64,000 nt of DNA from positions 4,216,001 to 4,280,000 of the forward strand of contig NZ_CP086068.1 in assembly GCF_020783335.1 (NCBI RefSeq). Direction: 5' to 3'. This DNA comes from Mucilaginibacter daejeonensis. GTDB lineage: Bacteria; Bacteroidota; Bacteroidia; Sphingobacteriales; Sphingobacteriaceae. The notes beneath the pieces were generated by a model. It saw only the letters and a program-made list of their open reading frames with translations, searched no databases and was not told the DNA's origin. Position 1 is the first letter of the stretch, and each line of letters begins with the position of its first letter. The translations under genes were made by a program, and so were the position numbers. Positions 7,297 through 16,229 of this stretch are shown here, in pieces.

Positions 7297-9198
7297 CTAC
7301 TTTTTAGCACCGATCTGCTGGGTTATCCAGTCCACCAGATCGTTGGCGGCTTTGTAATTATCAAAGTCGGGCGGCAGTTTGCGGCCGTCCAAATATTCGT
7401 TGTAGAACCATGGATCACCCACAGCGATCACCGTGCCTTTACCATACTTGGCCATGGCCACCACTACCTCGCCTTTATGCTCCAGTACCGGTTTGGCGGG
7501 TGCTTTCAGGTCGAAGGTGCTGATCTCTTTGATGTAGATCTTTTTGGCCGTTTTGAATACCGCATTGCCGGGCGGGATCATCACTGCGCCCTGCTCAAAT
7601 TTGCTACCCTCAACGTGGTTAATACTATTCAGTTTGAACGGCATACCAAATTTGTTCATCAGCGTGTTAAAGTGGTTGAACTCGGCGTTGCCGGTATCAT
7701 TATGCAACACCAGCAGCACACCGCCTTGTTTTACCCAATCGCTAACGGCGGTCACATGGGCCGGCTCTACATATTTAGCGTTCGGATTCTCTTTAGGGAT
7801 ATCAGCATCAATGATCACATAAACCGATGCCGGCTTCAGATCTGCCGTGGTAGGTGCTTTGTACAGCGTACCGATGTTGAAACCGTAGTTCTTGAATACC
7901 TGCCCGAACAATGACACGCCGTTATTGTCCCACTGCTCCCATTTGTAATGATAAGGCACCAGGGTACCGGTCACGTCCTTTTTGCGTTCGTCGTTAAAAT
8001 AGCTGTCGAGCAGTACGTTCTTGTTGTTGGCCTTGCTCAGGTCAGGTATACGCTCGATCTCGACCGCTGCCTGGATGAACGCGCCTACACCTTTGGCATC
8101 GTTGGTGACCACCTTTTCACTCAGGTAGTACTCGTAGCTGCCATCGCGGTATGGCTGGCCACCTAAACCGGCCACGCTTACCGTACCGTTCAGGTTGGTC
8201 TGCCCATCGGCATCAACGCTAATGAATTTTTTGATGATACCATTATAACCCTTTTGAGCCACCTCGCGGAAGTACACCGGCAAATAGTGCTGCCTTACGC
8301 CTTTTGCCAACGCATACACGAACATACATGATGCCGAAGCTTCGAGGTAATTACCCTTGCCGGTCGCCCGGTCGAGCACCTGGTACCAAAGCCCGGTGGG
8401 CTTATCCTGGAATTTGGCCACCGCCGTGGCGTAACGGCCTAATATGGCCAGCAGCGCCGGGCGTTTAGGGTGATCTAATGGCATTTGATCTAATACATCT
8501 ACCAAAGCCATACCGTACCAGCCCATGGCCCTGCCCCAAAAATGCGGCGAACGACCGGTGGTCTTGTCGGCCCAGCGCTCTTGTTTGCTTTGATCCCAGG
8601 CATGGTATAACAGGCCGGTCTTGGCATCGCGTGAGCTGCGCTCCATCAGAATGAACTGGTTGGCGATATCGTTAAAAGCGGTGTCTTCATGAAAGGTGTT
8701 GGCGTACTCGGCGTAGAAAGGTTCACCCATGTACAGGCCATCAAGCCACATTTGGTTGGGGTAGCGTTTCTTATGCCAAAAACCACCCTCAGGTACGCGG
8801 GGCTGCTGGCGCAATTGCTCGCGGAGGGTGCGTACGGCGGTGAGGTACTTGGCGGTACCCAGCACTTTGTACAGCATGAGCACCGAGCGGCCCGATAGAA
8901 CGTTATCGATGTTATAATCGGCCATTTTGTAGCCTTTGATGGTACCGTCATCAGCGATGTGGGCATCAACCCGGGCCTTAATGTAGTTGAAATACGTGCG
9001 GTCGGCGGTTTGCAGCCAAACATCTTGTACGCCTTTCCATACCACGCCCTGCTCGTATGTCCAATGGGGTTTGGAGGTATCGGCCCAAACCTTCATGGCG
9101 GTACGGGCCATGCGTTGTGAATATGGCAAAGCGGCATCCTGAGCATGAACAAGCTGAAGGCCTGCCAGCAGGAACAATCCAAGTAAGATCTTTCTCAT
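7297..9198 (-). CDS. GH105 unsaturated rhamnogalacturonyl hydrolase fused to a DUF4350-like domain
   Basis: This 633-residue protein has a signal peptide (1-20, ending VHAQ). Residues about 25-385 are an (alpha/alpha)6 GH105 (YteR/YesR-like) domain. D153 in QMWLDGLYMGEP matches the catalytic Asp of that family, and PHFWGRAMGWYGMALVD and LEASASCMFVYALAKG are family signatures. Such enzymes remove the 4,5-unsaturated galacturonyl residue left by pectate or rhamnogalacturonan lyases. Residues about 430-630 form a second alpha/beta domain like DUF4350, with VIIDADIP, GGVLLVLHND and VIAVGDPWFYNE. A probable LacI operator (9268-9279) lies 70 bases upstream. A lyase that would supply its substrate is not in the window. 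Confidence 0.9.
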   Translation of the reverse strand: MRKILLGLFLLAGLQLVHAQDAALPYSQRMARTAMKVWADTSKPHWTYEQGVVWKGVQDVWLQTADRTYFNYIKARVDAHIADDGTIKGYKMADYNIDNVLSGRSVLMLYKVLGTAKYLTAVRTLREQLRQQPRVPEGGFWHKKRYPNQMWLDGLYMGEPFYAEYANTFHEDTAFNDIANQFILMERSSRDAKTGLLYHAWDQSKQERWADKTTGRSPHFWGRAMGWYGMALVDVLDQMPLDHPKRPALLAILGRYATAVAKFQDKPTGLWYQVLDRATGKGNYLEASASCMFVYALAKGVRQHYLPVYFREVAQKGYNGIIKKFISVDADGQTNLNGTVSVAGLGGQPYRDGSYEYYLSEKVVTNDAKGVGAFIQAAVEIERIPDLSKANNKNVLLDSYFNDERKKDVTGTLVPYHYKWEQWDNNGVSLFGQVFKNYGFNIGTLYKAPTTADLKPASVYVIIDADIPKENPNAKYVEPAHVTAVSDWVKQGGVLLVLHNDTGNAEFNHFNTLMNKFGMPFKLNSINHVEGSKFEQGAVMIPPGNAVFKTAKKIYIKEISTFDLKAPAKPVLEHKGEVVVAMAKYGKGTVIAVGDPWFYNEYLDGRKLPPDFDNYKAANDLVDWITQQIGAKK

Positions 9199-9267
9199 TA
9201 TATATTGGTCACACTTACGAGTTTACAATTTTAAACATTATCTGTCAGGCTGATGCCAAAAATCCAT

Positions 9268-9279
9268 GCAAACGTTTGC
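9268..9279. promoter_or_regulatory. LacI-type operator upstream of the GH105 gene
   Basis: GCAAACGTTTGC is a perfect 12-base palindrome with the central CG that is typical of LacI/GalR operators. It sits in the 98-base gap between the pectinesterase gene and the GH105 gene, about 70 bases before the GH105 start. A near-identical site lies at 12972. The likely ligand is the LacI regulator encoded at 13143. Confidence 0.75.
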
Positions 9280-9296
9280 GCATGGCGATCGGTCAT

Positions 9297-10307
9297 TTAC
9301 TGCCTGGCTTCAGGCTGCCAATTATCAGTGCCACCCAGAATATTTTTAATGGTATAGGCTTTGGCTTCCTGATCGCTCAGTTGCTTGCTCCAGGCCACGC
9401 GCTGGGAGGTGTTGGCTCCGGGGCCGGTGTTCTTGTACTCGGCGTAATAGGCGGTCAATTCCTTGTTGGGGAACATGGCATCGCCGGGCCAGGAGTTCCA
9501 GCCGGCCGGGGCAATGTGCGCACCGATCTGGCAGTTCATGAACACCGTACGGGCGTAAGGCCTCCACGGGCGACCCAGCAACGCTTTCTTCACGCTGGTA
9601 TCGGCCACCAATTTGCATTTCATGAACACAAAGCCGAAAGGCTGACCCTGCAAGGTAGACGCTGCCGTAATGAACGATGGCGTTAAACTGCGGATGGTAC
9701 AACCGTTGAACACCGCCGTGGCCGCCCCGAAAATGAAGTCAGTAGTTCCCTCGATGTAGCAGTTATCATAATACTGGCGGCTGTTGCCATTGGTGGCATA
9801 CAAGGTATCCTGGTTGCCCAGCAGGCGGCAGTTCCTGATGACGGTGCGGTCGCCCTCTACGTGCAGGGCCACGGCCTGGCCTACCCGGCCTGCGGTATTC
9901 TCAATGGTAAGGTTCTCGAGAATAACACCCGCCCCTTGCACCAACACGGTGTGCGAGGTGTAGGTGGTCATTTGCGAGCGGCCATAGGCGTCGGTGCCGC
10001 CCGGAACGGCCTTTCCCGAATAGTCGTTATTGGTGATGATGGTATTCTCCGGCGCATCGCCCACCAGGCTGATGTTGGTCTTCCAGCTTGGGATCAGCAG
10101 CTTTTCGTGGTACGTGCCTTTTTTGATGTGGATCAACACGCGTTTCTGTCCCAGATCGCGCACCGAGTTCACGGCCTCCTGAATGGTGCGGTAGTTGCCG
10201 CTGCCATCCTGCGCCACGGTGAGCTCTGACAGGTACACCTGTTGCTGTGCCTGGGCCGCACCTGCCATCAGCAGGCACATGATCATGATCCGGAGCCTCT
10301 TCATCAT
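9297..10307 (-). CDS. Pectinesterase (carbohydrate esterase family 8)
   Basis: A 336-residue secreted enzyme with a signal peptide (1-20, ending AAQA) that removes methyl esters from homogalacturonan. It is a right-handed beta helix of normal CE8 length. The catalytic residues are visible: acid/base D167 in GNQDTLY, nucleophile D190 in TTDFIFG, and R247/W249 in LGRPWRPYA. The N-terminal motif VAQDGSGNYRTIQEAV is also typical. It starts 7 bases after the polygalacturonase stop, so the two are co-translated; de-esterification gives the polygalacturonase its substrate. Confidence 0.96.
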   Translation of the reverse strand: MMKRLRIMIMCLLMAGAAQAQQQVYLSELTVAQDGSGNYRTIQEAVNSVRDLGQKRVLIHIKKGTYHEKLLIPSWKTNISLVGDAPENTIITNNDYSGKAVPGGTDAYGRSQMTTYTSHTVLVQGAGVILENLTIENTAGRVGQAVALHVEGDRTVIRNCRLLGNQDTLYATNGNSRQYYDNCYIEGTTDFIFGAATAVFNGCTIRSLTPSFITAASTLQGQPFGFVFMKCKLVADTSVKKALLGRPWRPYARTVFMNCQIGAHIAPAGWNSWPGDAMFPNKELTAYYAEYKNTGPGANTSQRVAWSKQLSDQEAKAYTIKNILGGTDNWQPEARQ

Positions 10308-10314
10308 AGCTTGA

Positions 10315-11967
10315 TCATTTTACGGTCAAAGCTTTTTCGGTAGCGCCGTTCTTGAATTTGGTCTTTTGAGCGGCCTTGCTCAGGTCAGAGTTAACTACCT
10401 GTATGCCGCTGGTACGTTTACCGTTAATGCTGAACAGCAGCTCGGTCTTACCGTAACGGAAGTTATCGAACTTAACGTTGGTGCTGTTAATGATATCCAC
10501 CAATGGGTTATTCTGATCGGCCTCTATGTAAACGTTCTTGAGGGTGATGTCCTTACCTTCAATGATATCGATACCGCGTTTGGCCTTGATGCTGATGTTA
10601 TCGAAGTTCATGTTTCGGATCGCCATTTCGGGCAGGCCCCGGATCATCAGCGCACGGTCGGCACCGTTGCATGATACGTTGCTGATGTAAAAATCACGAA
10701 ACTGCGGTGTGGCCTCGGTAACGGCCGGAATGTTCACATCGTTGGCCATCTCCTCTTCGGTTGGCGATTTGCCGGTGTAGTACATATCCATCAGGATCGC
10801 GCTGGTGATGATATCCTTCATGGCGATGTTCTTGATGTGGATGTTCTCCACGATGCCGCCACGGCCACGGGTGGTCTTGAAACGCAGACCGATATCGGTG
10901 GTCATGAAGGTACAATCGCTCACAAAGATGTTGCGTGCCCCGCCCGACATCTCGCTGCCGATCACAAAGCCACCGTGTGCACGGTAAACGATGCTGTTCT
11001 TCACGATCATGTTCTCGGTAGGCATACCACGCTTACGGCCTTCCTCGTCACGGCCCGATTTTACGCAGATACCGTCGTCACCGCAATCGAAGGTACTGTT
11101 ATCGATCAGCACGTTCTTGCATGATTCTACGTCTATACCGTCGCCGTTCTGGGCGTTCCAGGGGTTGCGTACCTTCACGTTCTGCACGGTCAGGTCCTGA
11201 CACATCAAGGTGTGCAGGTTCCAGGCCGGCGAATTTTGGAACGTCGTACCTTGCAGCAATACCTTTTTACAATTGGTAAGCACCAGCATGTTAGGGCGGT
11301 AAAAATCCTTGAACTCGGCAGCCTTTTCAGCGGTAGAACCCGGCTCTATGTAACCCGCACGTGGGGTTTTGATCGCCTTAGCATATTGCTCTGACGGGTA
11401 CCAGCTCTTACCATTCTCACTGATCACGCCGCCTGAGGCCACTTTGCGTTTCCATTCTTCCTCGGTCAAACGATCCTTGCCTATGGCACGCCATACTTCG
11501 CCGTTACCATCTATCACGCCATCGCCGGTAATGGCCACATTGGTGAGGTTAGTGCCTGATATGGGCGACTCGTTGCGGTAGGCCGCGTGGCCTTCCCAGT
11601 TACCTTCAATGATCTTGTACTGGCTTTTATCGGCCGTGAACTGCAACAGGGCAGCACGGTGCAGGTGCAGGTCAACATTGCTTTTTAATACCACCGGTCC
11701 GGTCATCCACAGGCCGGCAGGGATCAGTACCACACCGCCACCTTTGGCGCTGCAGGCCGCAATGGCGCTGTTGATCGCTTTGGTATTCAGGGTGACGCCA
11801 TCATTTTTGGCACCATATTTCACAATGTTGATGGTATCCTTTTTAAATACCGGGCGCGCGATCTTGGGCAGGTTGCTCCACGAGTACGGCTTGGTTTGTG
11901 CTGATACGGTAGCGCCTGCGCCGAGCATCAACAGCGCGGCAACGCTTATTTTAGAGATATTGAACAT
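10315..11967 (-). CDS. Polygalacturonase (GH28)
   Basis: The protein from the ATG at 11967 has 550 residues. This start, rather than one 33 bases upstream, puts a clean signal peptide (MFNISKISV to VSAQ) at the N-terminus. It is a beta-helix GH28 enzyme that hydrolyses polygalacturonate. Catalytic residues are D276 (NGDGID), D297 and D298 (CGDDGI) and H331 (RAHGG, in place of the usual GHG), with RFKTTRGRGG standing in for the RIK region. An internal segment around residues 165-215 is longer than in fungal enzymes, as is common in Bacteroidota GH28 proteins. Endo or exo action cannot be told from sequence. Confidence 0.94.
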   Translation of the reverse strand: MFNISKISVAALLMLGAGATVSAQTKPYSWSNLPKIARPVFKKDTINIVKYGAKNDGVTLNTKAINSAIAACSAKGGGVVLIPAGLWMTGPVVLKSNVDLHLHRAALLQFTADKSQYKIIEGNWEGHAAYRNESPISGTNLTNVAITGDGVIDGNGEVWRAIGKDRLTEEEWKRKVASGGVISENGKSWYPSEQYAKAIKTPRAGYIEPGSTAEKAAEFKDFYRPNMLVLTNCKKVLLQGTTFQNSPAWNLHTLMCQDLTVQNVKVRNPWNAQNGDGIDVESCKNVLIDNSTFDCGDDGICVKSGRDEEGRKRGMPTENMIVKNSIVYRAHGGFVIGSEMSGGARNIFVSDCTFMTTDIGLRFKTTRGRGGIVENIHIKNIAMKDIITSAILMDMYYTGKSPTEEEMANDVNIPAVTEATPQFRDFYISNVSCNGADRALMIRGLPEMAIRNMNFDNISIKAKRGIDIIEGKDITLKNVYIEADQNNPLVDIINSTNVKFDNFRYGKTELLFSINGKRTSGIQVVNSDLSKAAQKTKFKNGATEKALTVK

Positions 11968-12070
11968 CAGGTTATTGATCGGTTTATACAGAATTATCAA
12001 AATACGTTATTTGTTAAGGTACTTGTGTTGACCCTTGTTATCCAATTTACTGGCAATAATTATCAAGATG

Positions 12071-12817
12071 CTACGGATGCACGATGCGATCGGCCAAACC
12101 CAGCTTCAGATCCTTGATATTTTGCAGCACCAGTTCGGCAATGCGGCGTGCGCCTAATTCGCTGAAATGGGTATCGTCCTCCTTACCTTTCGGGTAGTTA
12201 GGGTTTTGCCCCGGAGCTAAATAGTTGAACAGCATCTTTGAAGGCTCTACCCCTAACTGCTGGTATAGCTGCTGTGCCTGTGTATCCAGATCGATAAGCG
12301 GTACCTTTTGCTCCTGCGCCAACTTGCGCACGATCTGTGCGTAAACCTCATGCGTTGGAACGATGTGGCCGGTGCTATCGAACTTGCGGCGGGCCACCGG
12401 CGTGACCAGTACCGGGATGGCCTGCTTCTGGCGTGCCGTGTTCACGAACATTTCCAGGTACTTTTTAAAATCGGCTTCGGTGGTATAGCTTTTTTTGGTA
12501 GGCACCTCATCGTTATGGCCAAATTGAATGATCAGGTAGTCGCCGGGGCGCATGCCTTCGGCAACCGGTTTCCATAACCCTTCATTAATAAAGGTGCGGG
12601 TACTGCGGCCATTGCGGGCGCGGTCATCAACCGTTACGGTGCTGTCAAAGTAGTTGGCAAAAGGCATTCCCCAACCGGTCTCGGGGTAATACTTTTTCTC
12701 TTTGATGGACATGGTCGAATCGCCGATCATGTATACGGTGATCTTGTCCGGTGGTACGCACCAGGCTATGGTAATGGCCATTACAAATACACAAACGATA
12801 AATAACTTACGTTCCAT
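12071..12817 (-). CDS. Rhamnogalacturonan acetylesterase-like SGNH hydrolase
   Basis: A 248-residue secreted or membrane-anchored esterase with an N-terminal hydrophobic segment (residues 4-20). SGNH blocks are intact: the nucleophile S34 in IGDSTMS, G70 in ARNGRS, N102 in QFGHNDE, and D215/H217 in DDTHF. The spacing and the GDSTM block match family CE12 rhamnogalacturonan acetylesterases, which remove acetyl groups from the rhamnogalacturonan backbone. It is the first gene of the pectin run on this strand, about 100 bases before the polygalacturonase, and has a LacI-type operator 155 bases upstream. Confidence 0.9.
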   Translation of the reverse strand: MERKLFIVCVFVMAITIAWCVPPDKITVYMIGDSTMSIKEKKYYPETGWGMPFANYFDSTVTVDDRARNGRSTRTFINEGLWKPVAEGMRPGDYLIIQFGHNDEVPTKKSYTTEADFKKYLEMFVNTARQKQAIPVLVTPVARRKFDSTGHIVPTHEVYAQIVRKLAQEQKVPLIDLDTQAQQLYQQLGVEPSKMLFNYLAPGQNPNYPKGKEDDTHFSELGARRIAELVLQNIKDLKLGLADRIVHP

Positions 12818-13142
12818 TGGTTCACAGATCAGTTAACAGCGGCCGGGCCGCAAAACGCTACAGGTCAAGGTGTGGTTAGGGCAGCGGTAAAGGCTGATGC
12901 CCTGCTCACCGGTGCAATTGGTCGTGCATTGCAATTTGAAGAGTTTATGCGGCTTTCAAAAGAAAAAAGAACGCAATCGTTTGCGGGCGTTATTTCGATC
13001 GCCTAATGCTCTTTCGGTCTTCAGCTTCGAGCTATCAGTGTCTGCATCTGCCTTTATAAGCCTGTGACCATTAGCGGTACGGTCAACTTGAGGTGATGAT
13101 GGTGCGGTTATCAATAAAATGCTATAATTTTGACCAAAGGCC
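12818..13142. other. Divergent control region of the pectin locus
   Basis: 325 bases without a credible gene, between the divergent acetylesterase and lacI starts. Apart from the operator at 12972-12985, almost midway between the two starts, I see no second palindrome and no full promoter consensus. Confidence 0.6.
12972..12985. promoter_or_regulatory. LacI-type operator between the pectin genes and lacI
   Basis: CGCAATCGTTTGCG is a 14-base palindrome with one mismatched pair, and shares its core with the perfect site at 9268. It lies 155 bases before the acetylesterase start and 158 bases before the lacI start. One site here could control both directions, including lacI itself. Confidence 0.75.
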
Positions 13143-14171
13143 ATGTTCAAGTCATACACCATTAAAGATATCGCCAAGGCGCTTAACCTATCTACCTCCA
13201 CCGTATCGCGCGCGCTGAACGGCAGTTACGAGATAGGCACCGAGACCAAGAAACTGGTACTGGATTATGCCGAAAAGATCAATTACCGGCCCAACCCCAT
13301 CGCGTTGAGCCTAAAGGATCAGCGCAGCCGGTCCATCGGTGTGATCGTGTGCGAGGTGGCCAACAACTATTTTTCACAGGCCATTAATGGTATCGAATCC
13401 ATCGCTTACAACTCGGGTTACCATGTGATCATCTCACAAACGCATGAGTCGGCCGCACGCGAGGCTGCCAACGTGCAGAACCTGTTATCAAGGCATGTGG
13501 ATGGGTTGCTGATCTCGCTTTCGGCGGAGACCGCCGATACCTCGCAGTACCGTTACCTGCACGAAAAAGGTTTCCCGATCGTATTTTTTGATCGTGTGGC
13601 CACCGATATCGATACGCACCGCGTAACGGTGGATAACTTTAAAGGTGCATTTGAGGCCACGGAAGAACTGATCCATTCGGGCTATAAAAAGATCGCCATT
13701 GTGACCAATAATGCACATTTGCAGATCAGGCATGAGCGGTTCAATGGATTTAAAGCGGCTATGGAGAAACACGGCTTGCCCGTACCCGACCATTACGTGA
13801 GCCTTTGCGCACATGGTGGCATGATCATTGGCGAGGTGGAGGAAGCACTTACCCAACTGATGGGCTTGCCTGACCGCCCGGAGGCCATATTTTCGACCTA
13901 TGACCGATTGACCACTGCCTGCGTACCGGTGCTTAAGCAATTAGGCTACCGCATACCCGATGATGTGGGCCTTGCCGGCTTTACCAACTCTGACGTGTCC
14001 GGCTCCTTTGACCCGCCCCTCACCGTGGTAAGGCAGCCAGCCTTTATGATGGGCCAACTGGCCACCGAGTTACTGATCAAGACCATCGAGAGCAAATTCC
14101 CGATACACGAATATACCTCAGAGCAGGTTGGCACCGAACTGATCGTGAGGCGATCATCGGCCAAGGTCTGA
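13143..14171 (+). CDS. LacI-family transcriptional regulator of the pectin locus
   Basis: A 342-residue regulator. Residues 5-50 are the LacI helix-turn-helix (TIKDIAKALNLSTSTVSRAL, then the hinge region around NYRPNPIALSL). The rest is a periplasmic-binding-protein-like sensor domain that begins SIGVIVCEVANNYFSQ and includes the AGFTNSDVS and PPLTVVRQP segments seen across the family. It is divergent from the pectin genes, and two palindromes of the LacI class lie in front of pectin genes, so it most likely represses them until a pectin-derived sugar acid binds. The inducer is not known. Confidence 0.92.
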   Translation: MFKSYTIKDIAKALNLSTSTVSRALNGSYEIGTETKKLVLDYAEKINYRPNPIALSLKDQRSRSIGVIVCEVANNYFSQAINGIESIAYNSGYHVIISQTHESAAREAANVQNLLSRHVDGLLISLSAETADTSQYRYLHEKGFPIVFFDRVATDIDTHRVTVDNFKGAFEATEELIHSGYKKIAIVTNNAHLQIRHERFNGFKAAMEKHGLPVPDHYVSLCAHGGMIIGEVEEALTQLMGLPDRPEAIFSTYDRLTTACVPVLKQLGYRIPDDVGLAGFTNSDVSGSFDPPLTVVRQPAFMMGQLATELLIKTIESKFPIHEYTSEQVGTELIVRRSSAKV

Positions 14172-14193
14172 CCGCTCCATGTTCAATAAACAT

Positions 14194-14228
14194 AAAGGCC
14201 CGGCCACTTACGTGACCGGGCCTTTTTT
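14194..14228. terminator. Bidirectional terminator between lacI and the DUF4394 gene
   Basis: A hairpin with arms AAGGCCCGG.CAC and GTG.CCGGGCCTT, loop TTAC, followed by six T residues on the plus strand and preceded by three A residues. It serves the convergent genes on both sides. Confidence 0.88.
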
Positions 14229-14250
14229 GGTTGAGTGTGTGATCTGTGTA

Positions 14251-15780
14251 TTAGAAGCCAAGACCCAACGCAAAGCCACGAACCGCTTGCGGGAAGGTAG
14301 CGCCTGCGGTGGCTGCACCGGTTTGCAGGTTAACACTGTAGATACGGGTAACGCCACCCACAGTGAATATACCGTAGGCCGTGTTACTGGTACCGCCGAT
14401 ATCAAAACCGTTAGCAGCATCTACCGTGATACCCAGCGAGCCTACCTCTACCAGGGTACCATCATTAGGTGGGTCCTGGCGGTATAAGCGGCCATTGCTC
14501 GAGTTGATGTCATACAACACGGTGCTGGTGGCGCCTGCAAAATTGTTGGTGTAAGCTGCACCGTTGATGAAACTATTGGCTGTAGTAAGCGGGCCGTCGA
14601 TAGCTGCCACGGCACCTGTTTCAGGATTGAGGCGCAGGTTTTGGCCGGTGTTGCTTACCAAACGTATACGATCTACCGTTGGGTTAAAATCGAACCCGAA
14701 CGAGGTGCCCACCAGTAAGGTAGTGAATGGTGAGGTACCTACCGCAGTGGCCACACCTGATGAGGCATTGATGGTGTATAACCTGCTAGTGCTACCCAGG
14801 GCATAAAGCTGTCCGTTCACCGGGCGCATATCGATGCCTAAAATATTCTCTCCTGTTTGCAGTCCTGTCATGGCTTTCACCACCGGCGTTGGCGAGTTAG
14901 GGTTAAAGATCAGCAGTTCATTATTGTTGCTCACCGCGTAAGCCACCGGTTCGGTAGGGATGGCCACGCTCAATACCCTTGAGGTAAAGTTGGCGATCTT
15001 GGTGGCTTTGCCCGAGGTCAGATCAATGGTGTACAAACCTTGCTGACCATTGGCAGTGATCGGGGCTATAGCAACCTTACCATCAGGACTGATGTCAAAG
15101 TCATTAGCCTCGGTAGCGCTGATGCCCAGGCCGCCTACTTCTACCAGTTTGCCATCATTAGGCGGGTCTTGCTTGTATAATTTTTGCGTTGCCGCGTCAA
15201 TATCGTAAAGCACGGTGGTGGATGCACCGGCACGGTTCTCGGTGTAAGCTGCCGACGAGATCTTGACACCCGACACGCCGTTCAGTGCACCATCGGTGTT
15301 CACCACGGCACCTGTTTCGGGGTTAAGGCGCAGGTTTTGCCCATTGTTGGTGATCAGGCGTATACGATCTACCGTTGGATTAAAATCGAAACCTACGGCC
15401 GTACCGTTAATAGCTGGTGTGAAAGGCGTTGAGCTAACCGCGCGGGCCGCACCGGTACGCTGATCGATCACGTAGATGCGGCTGCCACTGCTCACACCAT
15501 ACAATTGCCCGGTGGCCGGACGATAATCGACGGCCAGGATGGTCTCGCCCGATTGCAGGCCGGAAATACCTACCGTTGGCGATACGGTGCCGCCTGTTTG
15601 GGCATTGAAATACGACAGTTGATTACCTTGTTGTAAGGCTACCACATTAACATTAGGACCAGGTGACAGGTCATCGCGGATCTCGTCATTATCTTTACGG
15701 CACGACGAAGTGATCAGTAGCAGGGCGGCCGCACAAAGCGTCCAAGCCTTTGCCGGAGCATAGTTGTTCAAAATTTTCAT
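14251..15780 (-). CDS. Lipoprotein with two tandem DUF4394 domains
   Basis: A 509-residue protein with a lipoprotein signal (LLLITSSC, Cys about 27). The rest is two copies of one domain, about residues 46-275 and 277-509. Each contains GETILAVDYRP or GENILGIDMRP, a GFDFNPTVDRIRL segment, NLRLNPETGAV and YRQDPPNDGTLVEVG or KQDPPNDGKLVEVG. These fit DUF4394, a beta-propeller-like family of unknown function. Matching segments also recur at DNA level 696 bases apart (for example 14663 and 15359), so the pair arose by internal duplication. Outer-membrane or periplasmic location is expected. No enzyme function can be assigned. Confidence 0.85.
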   Translation of the reverse strand: MKILNNYAPAKAWTLCAAALLLITSSCRKDNDEIRDDLSPGPNVNVVALQQGNQLSYFNAQTGGTVSPTVGISGLQSGETILAVDYRPATGQLYGVSSGSRIYVIDQRTGAARAVSSTPFTPAINGTAVGFDFNPTVDRIRLITNNGQNLRLNPETGAVVNTDGALNGVSGVKISSAAYTENRAGASTTVLYDIDAATQKLYKQDPPNDGKLVEVGGLGISATEANDFDISPDGKVAIAPITANGQQGLYTIDLTSGKATKIANFTSRVLSVAIPTEPVAYAVSNNNELLIFNPNSPTPVVKAMTGLQTGENILGIDMRPVNGQLYALGSTSRLYTINASSGVATAVGTSPFTTLLVGTSFGFDFNPTVDRIRLVSNTGQNLRLNPETGAVAAIDGPLTTANSFINGAAYTNNFAGATSTVLYDINSSNGRLYRQDPPNDGTLVEVGSLGITVDAANGFDIGGTSNTAYGIFTVGGVTRIYSVNLQTGAATAGATFPQAVRGFALGLGF

Positions 15781-15866
15781 AAGTATCGATTAAAAAAAAA
15801 TGAATGGATGGGCCATTGGGGCGGCCATCAGTTGATTACAAAAAAATATAAAGGTTACCTGACGGA

Positions 15867-16229
15867 TCAGGCGTTGGGAGGCGGTGTAAGTACCTTGAGG
15901 TAAGTGGAGGTCAGGCTACCGATCTGCAAAACCGGGCGATCAGGGCAGGCGACAAGTATGGCACCGATCACCGGCCGACCGATCAGGGCCGGCGCAAAGC
16001 ACTTGAATTGCTTTTCGGCATACTTGTTCTCTTCCTTTTTGTCGTCGTTCTCCTGCTCGCTGCTTTCGGAGTGGATGCGCGAGGTGCCTGGTTTGGGTAC
16101 ACCCGCAAAGCCGTAAACGCTAACCAGCGCTACCCGGCCAATAAAAATGAACAGCAACAAAAAGCCTACCGACCTGATCAACTTCAGGTACGGAACGCTT
16201 GTACGGCCAATGCTGTTGATGCTGCTCAT
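15867..16229 (-). CDS. Hypothetical small protein with one transmembrane segment
   Basis: A 120-residue reading frame starting at the ATG at 16229. Residues about 15-40 are a hydrophobic helix (VGFLLLFIFIGRVALVSVYG). A charged stretch follows (SSEQENDDKKEENKYAEKQ), then a Cys-containing C-terminal part ending in TPPPNA. I do not recognise the family. The start at 16229 was chosen over 16400 because the extra N-terminal stretch crosses the palindromic control region and reads as non-coding. It stands alone between the DUF4394 gene and a long regulatory-looking gap. Coding status is likely but not certain. Confidence 0.5.
   Translation of the reverse strand: MSSINSIGRTSVPYLKLIRSVGFLLLFIFIGRVALVSVYGFAGVPKPGTSRIHSESSEQENDDKKEENKYAEKQFKCFAPALIGRPVIGAILVACPDRPVLQIGSLTSTYLKVLTPPPNA

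Noticed and set aside
7210-7914. Plus-strand reading frame of 234 residues over the GH105 gene
   Set aside because: Antisense to the GH105/DUF4350 protein; low-complexity, no family.
13125-13132. TAATTTTG as a promoter of lacI
   Set aside because: It fits TAnnTTTG, but no TTTG lies 18-21 bases upstream, and the leader would be only about 7 bases. Too weak to list as a feature.
12956-13201. Minus-strand frame of 81 residues in the pectin control region
   Set aside because: It crosses the operator and the start of lacI and shows no family resemblance.
14251-15780. DUF4394 duplication as an assembly error
   Set aside because: The two copies differ at many positions, so they are a diverged tandem duplication and not a repeated read.
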